From assembly GCA_031287845.1 (NCBI GenBank), contig JAITSI010000053.1:1-14285 (forward strand): 14,285 bases of DNA, given 5' to 3'. Positions 1 to 6,400 of the stretch are shown here, piece by piece. Below the pieces are notes generated by a model that saw only the letters and a list, made by a program, of their open reading frames with translations, searched no databases and was not told the DNA's origin. The position numbers and the translations under genes are program-made. Source of the stretch: Puniceicoccales bacterium. GTDB lineage: Bacteria; Verrucomicrobiota; Verrucomicrobiia; Opitutales; JAIRLM01. Within the stretch, counting starts at the first letter, position 1. The number at the start of each line of letters is the position of its first letter.

Positions 1-260
1 CCCGTCCGTCCGGCGTCCCGAGCGAAGCGAGGGATGATAGCGCATTGCGCGCCGGACGGTACGGCACTCCGTGGGCGGGGGATTGGCAAAGGGGCGCGGC
101 AGCCCCCTTTGCGACCTCCCGACCTCCCGGCCTTCAGGCCGGCCGGGGCCTCGAGGGCCGGCCAAGGCCCTATTGAGGGCTTTGCCCCCGGCTTCGCCTC
201 CCCCGGGCATCGATGCGGCGACACTCCGTGGAGGGGGCTGTGGGGGCGCAGCCCCACCGT
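1..260 (-). repeat. GC-rich intergenic repeat block downstream of dnaG (about two units)
   Basis: No convincing gene lies here. Read on the minus strand, it contains about two units of a dispersed repeat that recurs at 13501-13675 and 13905-14190. The recurring parts are a GC-rich hairpin followed by TTGCCAATCCCCC, then CACGGAGTGCCG, a GCATCGAT-like step, then GGGGGAAGCGAAGC followed by a G-run and C-run pair, then GGCCGGCCCTCGAGGCCCC. Bases 77-121 are the exact reverse complement of 14047-14091 (45 of 45). Bases 6-15 and 50-59 form a perfect 10-bp inverted repeat enclosing the palindrome GCGCATTGCGC. Relative to dnaG the block lies 3' and in the sense direction. The open frames across it are side effects of high GC. 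Confidence 0.75.
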
Positions 261-292
261 CAACCGGCGTACCGGTTTTACGGGTCCTGACC

Positions 293-2089
293 CTAAACTG
301 CCGAATCCTCCCGTTCCCCGGGCAGGTAGAAGTTGGGCGGACTGCGCAGTTCCTCGCGGAGCTTTTTCCTCTGCCGGATGGCATCGTTGTCCAGCTGGCC
401 CCGCAGGCCATCCAACTCCCGGCGGACGAAATTGCCGTGCAAACTGCGCAAAAATTCCACGGCCTGCCCGGCGGCGTCGATGGATGCCACCGCGGCGCCG
501 TCGTCGCCGGGCGCCGCGGCGGGCATTGCGGCGGATAGGGCCAGCGCGTGGAACCGGTCCTCCTCCTCCAGTTCGGCCAATGCCCGGTCCCAGGGGACGC
601 CGTTCTGCAGTTCGCCGATGAGGTGGTTCAAAATGCGCTCCGAGCGGCTTTCGACGCCGAGCCATTCCGGAGGAATTTGTTCCGCCAGGCTCTGGCGCCA
701 GTGGGGGTGAAGAACGTAGAAGGCCAACAGGCCGTCCGCGGCGCAGAATGGAGCCGTTCCGGCCGGCACCGCCGGCGCCGCTTTTTCGGGTTCCCGCTCC
801 GGCGAGCGGTATTCGCGGAGCAGCACGTCCAGGGGAATGGCGGCGAGCAGGGAAATTTGGTGCAGCAGCTCCCGTTCCAGCGCCGGCGAGTCCGCCGCCG
901 CCACGCCCTCCAACACCCGGCGCAGCCCCTCCCGCTTCCGTTCGGCCGAGCGCCTGGCCGGACTTGCCAGGTGTGTCGCCACAAGAAATTCCGCCACCCC
1001 CTGGACCGGCAGGGTCCCCAGGGCATCCTTCCCTTCCCTTTCAAAGAACAGATCCGGGTCCTGTCCCGCCGGCAGGCGCAGCAGGCGCAGCTCCAGGCCC
1101 GCCCGCAGTGCCAGCGGGACGAGGTGCAGGGCCGCCCGATCCCCCGCCCGGTCCCCGTCCAGGAGGCAGTCCAGCCGCTGGCCATGGCGGCGCAGGATGG
1201 CCAGGTGCTGGGCGGTGATGGCCGTTCCCTGGGCGGCGATGGCCGTGCCGAGTCCGCATTCCCAGCAGCGCAGGCAGTCCAGTGGCCCCTCGGTGAGCAG
1301 GAATGCCCCGTCCTCGCCCAGCTCCTTCCGGGCCCGGTGCAGGCCAAAGAGCAGGGATCCCTTGCGGAAGATGCCGGTCTCCGGAGAATTAATGTACTTG
1401 GCGACGTCGGCGATCGGCTGCAGGATCCGGCCGGAGAAGGCGACGATGCGGTCGCTGGCGTCGCGGATGGGAATGGTGAGCCTCCCGCGGAAGCGGCAGT
1501 GCAGCGCGTGGGGAGGGGAGCGGTGACAGATCCCCGCCGCCGCCAGCGCCTCCTCCGGATAGTGCCGGAGCAGGTTCTGGCAAAGGCCGCTGGAATTCAT
1601 CGGGGCCAGGCCGATGGCGTAGCGCTCCGCCGCTTCCAGGGAAAAGTGCCGCTTCTCCGTCCAATAGCGGCGCGCGGCGTGGCCCTCCGCCGTGGGGGCA
1701 AAGAAATTTTCCCGGAAAAGCCGGTCCGCATGGTTCTGGATGGCCAGGAGCGTTGTTTTGGAGATGCCATCCTCCCCCGCATCGTGGCCCGACTCGTACT
1801 CCAGGGGAAAGTGGTACTTTTCCGCCAGAAATTCCACCGCTTCGCGGAAGGTCATTCCCTCCTTCAGCTGCACCAGGGTGAACACATCCCCGGCATGGCC
1901 ACTGCTATAGCAGTGAAAGTAGCGCCGCTCCGGGTGGATAAAAAAGGAAGGCGTTTTTTCCGCGTTGAACGGGCTGAGGCCGCGGAGATAGGCACCGCTC
2001 CGGCGCAGGCTCACGTAGGAGCTGGCCACGTCGCAGAGGTCCGCCCGCTCCCGCAGGGCCTCGATGCTGCTGTCCCGGACGCGGCCCAC
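293..2089 (-). CDS. dnaG: DNA primase DnaG with degenerate zinc finger
   Basis: DnaG makes the short RNA primers for replication and works with DnaB helicase at the fork. I chose the GTG start at 2089 (598 aa) because it gives the canonical opening MGRVRDSSIEALRER and places key positions almost exactly on E. coli numbering. A TTG at 2134 would add 15 residues. Neither start has a clear ribosome site. Domains are an N-terminal CHC2-type module (about 1-95), the RNA polymerase core with GRLTIPIRD and KYINSPETGIFRKG, a TOPRIM fold with acidic E267 (TEGPLD) and DGDRAG from 311, LPAGQDPD, and a weakly conserved C-terminal helicase-binding region. The oddity is the zinc site. The usual C-x2-H and C-x2-C are S39-N42 and C60-S63, so three of four ligands are missing while the surrounding EKTPSFF and GDVF motifs are kept. 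The catalytic core looks intact. Confidence 0.93.
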   Translation of the reverse strand: MGRVRDSSIEALRERADLCDVASSYVSLRRSGAYLRGLSPFNAEKTPSFFIHPERRYFHCYSSGHAGDVFTLVQLKEGMTFREAVEFLAEKYHFPLEYESGHDAGEDGISKTTLLAIQNHADRLFRENFFAPTAEGHAARRYWTEKRHFSLEAAERYAIGLAPMNSSGLCQNLLRHYPEEALAAAGICHRSPPHALHCRFRGRLTIPIRDASDRIVAFSGRILQPIADVAKYINSPETGIFRKGSLLFGLHRARKELGEDGAFLLTEGPLDCLRCWECGLGTAIAAQGTAITAQHLAILRRHGQRLDCLLDGDRAGDRAALHLVPLALRAGLELRLLRLPAGQDPDLFFEREGKDALGTLPVQGVAEFLVATHLASPARRSAERKREGLRRVLEGVAAADSPALERELLHQISLLAAIPLDVLLREYRSPEREPEKAAPAVPAGTAPFCAADGLLAFYVLHPHWRQSLAEQIPPEWLGVESRSERILNHLIGELQNGVPWDRALAELEEEDRFHALALSAAMPAAAPGDDGAAVASIDAAGQAVEFLRSLHGNFVRRELDGLRGQLDNDAIRQRKKLREELRSPPNFYLPGEREDSAV

Positions 2090-2186
2090 GCCAGGACCAT
2101 GGGAAAAATTTTTCCGGAGCCAAGGGGAATCCAAGCGGAGCCGGAGGGGCGCCGCCGCCGGAGGGCCCGCCGAAGCTGGGAACTAC

Positions 2187-2192
2187 ATAATA
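2187..2192 (-). promoter_or_regulatory. possible -10 element upstream of dnaG
   Basis: The minus strand reads TATTAT here, one of few AT-rich hexamers in the 193-base gap between mnmA (ends 2283) and the preferred dnaG start. It would place transcription start near 2180, giving a leader of roughly 90 bases to the GTG at 2089. I see no good -35 box at 16-18 bases, so this is only a candidate. If it is real, dnaG has its own promoter rather than depending on mnmA transcription. Confidence 0.3.
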
Positions 2193-2282
2193 GCCAGCCC
2201 TCCATGGGGCTGTGGCAGATGGGATCCACTCCGGCCCGGCGGCCCGGGCCGTCCGGAAAGGACCCGCGGCCCTCGGCCGGCG

Positions 2283-2666
2283 TCAGGGAAATTGGGGGCA
2301 AATTTTTTGCACCGTGCCCGGACAGAAGCGGTGGTTTTCCCCCAGCTCCCAGACCTCGTCGTTGATCAGCAATTTGTACTCGCCGCAGAGCGGCTTGTCC
2401 GCGCCCCAGCACCAGCAGTCCGCGCCCCGATTGCAGAGCGGCAGCCCCTTGCACCAGCAAAGGCCGCAGCCATTGCCCCGGATGGTGAGGTGATTGCCGA
2501 AGCCTACGTCGCACTGGACGCAGATGCGGATGGGCAGCTCCGTCGCGCCCTGGACCGGACCCTTCCCACAGCAGCAGCCGACCGGCCGCGGTTTCTCTTC
2601 TTGGATTCCCATGGGGTCAGTTTGCGCGTTCGGAGGAGCCATGCCAAGGGAAAAGTGTGATTTTTG
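2283..2666 (-). other. Cys-rich domain fused to the C-terminus of MnmA
   Basis: These are residues 361-487 of the mnmA frame. After a linker comes a CCC triplet (391-393), then a compact module with CDVGFGNHLTIRGNG, then GLCWCKGLPL, DCWCWG, EYKLLINDEVWELGENH and a C-terminal PQF. This spacing (GFGN, IRG, GL-W-KG, W-W, a KxLIND strand, W-x2-GEN) resembles a small beta-sandwich domain that I recall as short stand-alone proteins in Verrucomicrobiota and relatives. That recollection needs a search. Relative to that remembered pattern, several positions here are cysteine (14 Cys in 93 residues). In-frame ATGs at 2642 and 2612 could start a separate protein, but neither has a ribosome-binding site, so I read it as a fusion. 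Function unknown. Confidence 0.6.
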
Positions 2667-3746
2667 TAAAATTTCGCCGTAGATTCCTCCGCCCAGCAGC
2701 CGCTCGCCGCGGTAGAATGCCAGGTGCTGCCCCGGCGCCAGGGCCCGCTGCGGCCTGGCAAATTCTACCCAGGGCCCGCCATCGCCGTCCATGTGCAGCC
2801 ACGCCGCCACCGGCGGGTCCCGGTAGCGCACCCGCGCCGCCAGCGCATGGCTCCCGGCCAGCGGGCGGCAGAGAAAATTCAGCGAGTGCAGGGCAACGGC
2901 CCCCACGCGCAGGGCGGGATCGGAAGAGGACTCCAGGGCAACGGTCAGCCGGTTCCCGGCCAGGTCCTTTGCAACGGCCACGTAGTGCTCCCCGTCCCGG
3001 TTGGAGGGAATGGCGAGCCCCTTCCTCTGGCCAATGGTGTGCAAAAAGATGCCCCGGTGGCGGCCCAGCCGGCGCCCGCCGCGGTCGACGATGTCTCCGG
3101 GATTTTCCCCCAGGTGGCACAGCAGAAATTCCCCGATGGCGGCCACCTTTCCACCCAGAAAGCAAACGCCCTGGCTGTCCGGCCGGTCGGCATTGGGCAG
3201 CCCGATCTGCCGGGCCAGGCGGCGCACGGCCATCTTTTTCCAATTTCCCAGGGGAAAATGCAGAAAGGGCAGGGCCTCCCGGCGCACCTGGGCCAGAAAG
3301 TAGGACTGGTCCTTTGTCCCATCCCGGCCCACCAGCAGGTGCACGCCGTCCTCGCCGGCGGCCGTGCGGCAGTAGTGCCCCGTTGCCAGGCCATCGCAGC
3401 CCAGCTCCCGGGCCAGTTCCAGCAGTGCGCCGAACTTGATCCAGCGGTTGCAGAGCATGTCGGGATTGGGCGTTTCCCCCGCCGCGTAGCTCCGCAGGAA
3501 CGGCTCCACCACAAATTGCCGGTAGCGGTCGACGAGGGACACGACGCGGAACGGGATCTTGCAAAATTCCGCCACCGACCGGGCGCTCTCCAGGTCATCG
3601 CGCCAGGGGCAGTCCCCCAGGCCGTCCTTTCCGTGCCAGGTGCGCATGTGGACCCCTTCGACGGCGTGGCCCGCGCGGAGGAGCAGGTGGCAGGCCACGG
3701 CGCTGTCCACTCCCCCGGATAGGGCAAGTAGAATTTTTTTTCCCAT
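2283..3746 (-). CDS. mnmA: tRNA-specific 2-thiouridylase MnmA with Cys-rich C-terminal extension
   Basis: MnmA puts sulfur on the wobble uridine (U34) of Lys, Glu and Gln tRNAs, using ATP to activate the base and a protein persulfide as sulfur source. The ATG at 3746 starts MGKKILLALSGGVDSA, which contains the PP-loop (SGGVDS, 10-15). The frame is open upstream but without family similarity. Catalytic cysteines are present: C99 in TPNPDMLCN and C195 in DSQGVCFLG. TKDQSYFL (144-151), HTIGQRKGL (236-244) and the final barrel ending LGGGIYGEIL (351-360) are typical. MnmA proteins usually end about there. This one continues for 127 residues with 14 cysteines (described separately). Total length is 487 aa against the usual 350-380. 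The gene is divergent from the nucleotide transporter. Confidence 0.93.
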   Translation of the reverse strand: MGKKILLALSGGVDSAVACHLLLRAGHAVEGVHMRTWHGKDGLGDCPWRDDLESARSVAEFCKIPFRVVSLVDRYRQFVVEPFLRSYAAGETPNPDMLCNRWIKFGALLELARELGCDGLATGHYCRTAAGEDGVHLLVGRDGTKDQSYFLAQVRREALPFLHFPLGNWKKMAVRRLARQIGLPNADRPDSQGVCFLGGKVAAIGEFLLCHLGENPGDIVDRGGRRLGRHRGIFLHTIGQRKGLAIPSNRDGEHYVAVAKDLAGNRLTVALESSSDPALRVGAVALHSLNFLCRPLAGSHALAARVRYRDPPVAAWLHMDGDGGPWVEFARPQRALAPGQHLAFYRGERLLGGGIYGEILQKSHFSLGMAPPNAQTDPMGIQEEKPRPVGCCCGKGPVQGATELPIRICVQCDVGFGNHLTIRGNGCGLCWCKGLPLCNRGADCWCWGADKPLCGEYKLLINDEVWELGENHRFCPGTVQKICPQFP

Positions 3747-3804
3747 GGTCGGGCCCGCATCCCCAGGCCTCCTGGCCCGCCGGTCAACGCTTTTTCCCGG
3801 TGGC

Positions 3805-3830
3805 TTGGGAAATTTTTTCCCCAAAAAAGC
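3805..3830. other. AT-rich imperfect palindrome in the mnmA/transporter divergent gap
   Basis: In the 172-base gap between the divergent starts of mnmA (3746) and the transporter (3919), TTGGGAAA (3805-3812) can pair with TTTCCCCAA (3816-3824) with one bulged C. An A-tract follows. It is the only AT-rich structure in the gap, so it may be an operator, a bent-DNA element or part of either promoter. I found no convincing -35/-10 pair for either gene. It also belongs to the AAATTT-tract class seen throughout the window. Confidence 0.3.
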
Positions 3831-3918
3831 TTGCCATTGCGCCGGACGGACGCAGTGCTGTGCTCCGCCGTGCGGCTCCATGCGGAGACCGTTGCGGGCA
3901 TTTCCTTGGATTGTTTCT

Positions 3919-5463
3919 ATGAAGACAGAGTCGGCGGGCCGTCCCCAGTTTTCTCCCCTGCGGCGAATTTTTTTCCCCATCTACACCTACGAGCTGAAGA
4001 AGGTGGTGCCCATGGCATTCATCTTCTTTTTCATTCTGACGAACTACACCCTTTTGCGCAACGTGAAGGACTCGCTCGTGGTGACGGCCCCCAATTCCGG
4101 TGCCGAGGCGCTGTCCTTTCTCAAGCTCTTCTGCGTGACTCCGGCCGCCATCCTGTTCCTGCTCGTCTATGCCAAGGCCAGCAACATCCTTTCCAACGAA
4201 AAGCTTTTCTACGCCACAATTTTGCCGTTCGTGTTCTTCTTCGGGCTCTTCGGCTTCGCCATCTATCCGTGCCTGGGCTATTTCCATCCCAATCCGGCCA
4301 CCGTCGCCGCCTGGCAGCTGGCCGCGCCGCGCTTCCGCTGGGTCATCGCCATCCTGGGCAACTGGACCTACTCCCTGTTCTACGTCATGGCAGAACTCTG
4401 GGGCAGCGCCATCATTTCCCTCTCCTTCTGGCAGTTTGCCAACCAGATCACCAAAATTGGCGAGGCCAAGCGCCACTATGCCTTCTTCGGCTTCATGGCC
4501 CAGGCGGCGCTTCTATTTTCCGGGACGCTGGGCGAGCACTTCTCCCGGACCGACATCCGGGCCGAGGGCGACCCCTGGGGCAATTCCCTCTACTGGCTCA
4601 TGGGCATGGTGGTTCTCTTCGGCCTATCCATCGTGCTGATCTACCGGTGGATGTACCGCAACGTGCTCACCGACATGCGGTTCTACGACCCGTCCGAGCT
4701 GCCAATGGCCGGCGCCAGGAAGAAAAAGCCAAAGATGTCCCTGTCCCAGAGCTTTCGCACCATCTTCACCTCCCCCTACCTGGGCCTGATCGCGCTGCTC
4801 GTAATTTCCTACGGGGTAAGCATTAATTTCGTCGAGGGGGTGTGGAAGAGCCAGCTCAAACTTCGCTATCCGAACCCCAACGCCTACACCGCATTCATGA
4901 GCCGCTTCACGTTCGTCACCGGCATCGCGTCCATGGTGATGATGTTCGTGGGCAGCAACGTGCTGCGCCTATTCCGCTGGACCACCGCCGCGGTCATCAC
5001 GCCCATCCTGCTGCTGCTGCTGGGGGGACTGTTCTTCGTATTCGTCCTATTCCGCCACAACCTGGAGGGCTGGATCGGGAACTTCGGCATGAGCACCCTG
5101 GCCATGGCGGTCATCTTTGGGGCGGCGGTGGTCATCCTGGTCAAGTCCACGAAGTACGCGCTCTTCGATCTGACCAAGGAGATGGCCTACATTCCCCTGG
5201 ACGAGGAAATGAAGGTTAAGGGGAAGGCCGTCGTGGACGTGCTGGGCGGCAGGCTGGGCAAGTCGGGGGGCGCAGGAATACAGGCGCTGCTGTTCCTGCT
5301 CATGCCGGGCGCCTCCTACTTCCAGATTGCCCCCTACGTGGCCGGCTTTTTCGTGCTGACCTGCGCCATCTGGATGCTGGCGGTGAAGGGCCTGGGCCGG
5401 CGCGTGGAGAGCATTTCCGGCGGCACGGGCAATGCGGCCAGGCGGAAGGAAAAGACCGTCTAG
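3919..5463 (+). CDS. ATP/ADP (nucleotide) translocase, Tlc/NTT family
   Basis: This is an inner-membrane transporter of the family that lets intracellular bacteria such as Chlamydiae and Rickettsiales exchange ADP for host ATP or take up nucleotides. The ATG at 3919 gives 514 aa, within the usual 500-530. No ribosome site is visible, and the open frame upstream lies opposite mnmA. The sequence has about 12 hydrophobic spans and a basic, Gly-rich tail. Family landmarks are YELKKVVPMAF (24-34), LRNVKDSLVVTAPNSGAE with K50 (46-63), the conserved stretch around E159 (FYVMAELWGSAI), NFVEGVWKSQLK with E306 (303-314), and KEMAYIPLDEEMKVKGKA followed by GRLGKSGGA (420-452). These charged positions match residues reported as important in plastid and chlamydial members. 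Sequence alone does not say whether it exchanges ATP/ADP or imports nucleotides. It converges with the phosphatase gene. Confidence 0.94.
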   Translation: MKTESAGRPQFSPLRRIFFPIYTYELKKVVPMAFIFFFILTNYTLLRNVKDSLVVTAPNSGAEALSFLKLFCVTPAAILFLLVYAKASNILSNEKLFYATILPFVFFFGLFGFAIYPCLGYFHPNPATVAAWQLAAPRFRWVIAILGNWTYSLFYVMAELWGSAIISLSFWQFANQITKIGEAKRHYAFFGFMAQAALLFSGTLGEHFSRTDIRAEGDPWGNSLYWLMGMVVLFGLSIVLIYRWMYRNVLTDMRFYDPSELPMAGARKKKPKMSLSQSFRTIFTSPYLGLIALLVISYGVSINFVEGVWKSQLKLRYPNPNAYTAFMSRFTFVTGIASMVMMFVGSNVLRLFRWTTAAVITPILLLLLGGLFFVFVLFRHNLEGWIGNFGMSTLAMAVIFGAAVVILVKSTKYALFDLTKEMAYIPLDEEMKVKGKAVVDVLGGRLGKSGGAGIQALLFLLMPGASYFQIAPYVAGFFVLTCAIWMLAVKGLGRRVESISGGTGNAARRKEKTV

Positions 5464-5475
5464 GCAAAGAAATTT

Positions 5476-5514
5476 CCCAAGCCTGCGCCCGGCTACGCCG
5501 GGCGCAGGCTTGGG
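5476..5514. terminator. perfect 18-bp hairpin between convergent genes
   Basis: CCCAAGCCTGCGCCCGGC (5476-5493), loop TAC, then its exact reverse complement (5497-5514). It starts 12 bases after the transporter stop. On the plus strand no T-run follows. On the minus strand it is followed by AAATTTCTTT. It probably ends or stabilises the transporter transcript and may block readthrough from the converging phosphatase gene, but it is not a classical intrinsic terminator. Confidence 0.6.
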
Positions 5515-5576
5515 ATCCGGGAGATGCCCGGCCCTGTTCCCCGGCCCATTCCCATCGCACGGGGCCCCACGGCGCT

Positions 5577-5630
5577 TGACAATCGGAGGAAGCGGGGCGA
5601 AGCCGAAGGCAAAGGCCCCCAGCGGGGAAA
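5577..5630 (+). repeat. diverged copy of the dispersed intergenic repeat
   Basis: This stretch carries GACAATCGGAGGAAGCG, then GCGAAGC and GGCAAAGGCCCCCAGC. It lines up with the GATAATCGGGGGAAGCGAAGC and GGGGGCAAGGCCCCCAA portion near 14111-14150, with several differences. It lies 3' of and in the same sense as the transporter gene, like the other copies relative to their upstream genes. The remainder of the gap (5515-5576 and 5631-5671) shows nothing I recognise. Confidence 0.45.
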
Positions 5631-5671
5631 CGGGAAGGGCGCGGAGCTCGGAAGCCTTGCGTCGCACCGCC

Positions 5672-5707
5672 GGAGACCGGTCCTGTTCCGGAGACCGGTC
5701 CTGTTCC
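5672..5707. repeat. tandem duplication of an 18-bp unit containing a palindrome
   Basis: GGAGACCGGTCCTGTTCC occurs twice back to back (5672-5689 and 5690-5707), identical in both copies. Each unit holds the 8-bp palindrome GACCGGTC, so the two copies can also pair with each other as an 8-bp stem with a 10-base loop. It sits 7 bases past the phosphatase stop on the minus strand and could act as its terminator or as a paired protein-binding site. Confidence 0.6.
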
Positions 5708-5714
5708 TACGCCG

Positions 5715-6392
5715 TCAGCGCTTCAGGTGGAAGACGGCGGTGCCCAGGGCAAAGAGGTTGGCAAAGATGCTATCCGGCGGAATTCCCTGGGCCACCAGCT
5801 CGTCCCGGTCGTGGGTCCCGGTGGCGACGGTGTAGGTCTTTGCAAAATTGCCGGCCAGGGCCGCCCTGTGGTCCACGGCGGAATCTCCCACGAGCGTTGC
5901 CAGCTCCGCGGTGGTCTTGAGCTGGGCAAGGGCGTGGCGGGAAAAGGCGGCCTCCGGCTTGCGGGGGCAGTCCACCCTCTCCTCCGTTGCCACGATGCCG
6001 GCCAGGAACTTGTCAAAACCCAGGTGGCCGCAGATGGCTTCCACGGTCCGGATTTGCTTGTTGCTGAAGATGGCCAGGTGGCGGCCGGACCGGTGCAGCT
6101 GGTCCAGGATCCAGCTGGCTCCCGGCAGTTCCTCCAGGCCGTCGAGGAAGGTTTCCTGCATGTGGGCCCGGAAGCGGCGGCAGAAGCGCTCGACGAGGTC
6201 GGGGTCCGGCCGGCCCACCAGCTCCGCCACGGTCACGGGGAGCGGCGGCCCGATGCGCTTCTTCAGGTCCGCGTAGTCCCGCTCCGGCAGGGAAAATTCC
6301 CGTAAAATGTAATTGTAGCAGCGATGAATGGCCCGGAAGTGGTCAATCAGCGTCCCGTCCAGGTCGAAGAAAATGGTTTGCACGGCCGTCAT
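5715..6392 (-). CDS. HAD-superfamily phosphatase (phosphoglycolate phosphatase-like)
   Basis: This is a 225-aa soluble hydrolase of the Gph-like haloacid dehalogenase group, which removes phosphate from small metabolites through an aspartyl-phosphate intermediate. All four motifs are visible: FFDLDGTLID with nucleophile D10 and acid/base D12, FSN with S110, the lysine motif RKPEAAF (K145), and VGDSAVDHRAA with D170 and D174 for Mg2+. The helical cap lies between motifs I and II (about 16-85). The ATG at 6392 gives the standard MTAVQTIFFDLDGT opening, and the longer upstream frame lacks family similarity. The substrate cannot be told from sequence; 2-phosphoglycolate or a nucleotide or sugar phosphate are possible. 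The start lies only 8 bases from the divergent permease start. Confidence 0.85.
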   Translation of the reverse strand: MTAVQTIFFDLDGTLIDHFRAIHRCYNYILREFSLPERDYADLKKRIGPPLPVTVAELVGRPDPDLVERFCRRFRAHMQETFLDGLEELPGASWILDQLHRSGRHLAIFSNKQIRTVEAICGHLGFDKFLAGIVATEERVDCPRKPEAAFSRHALAQLKTTAELATLVGDSAVDHRAALAGNFAKTYTVATGTHDRDELVAQGIPPDSIFANLFALGTAVFHLKR

Positions 6393-6400
6393 GGCGCGAA

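Noticed and set aside
34..621. 195-residue plus-strand frame at the left edge
   Set aside because: It runs through intergenic repeat and then antisense to the end of dnaG. It is Arg/Pro/Gly-rich with no motif.
548..2365. 605-residue plus-strand open frame opposite dnaG
   Set aside because: It lies antisense to a well-supported primase, is rich in Arg, Gln, Pro and Gly, and shows no family motif. Long antisense frames are common at this GC level.
3747..3980. N-terminal extension of MnmA in the upstream open frame
   Set aside because: The family start is MGKKILLALSGGVDS at 3746. The upstream 78 residues have no similarity to MnmA and overlap the divergent transporter gene.
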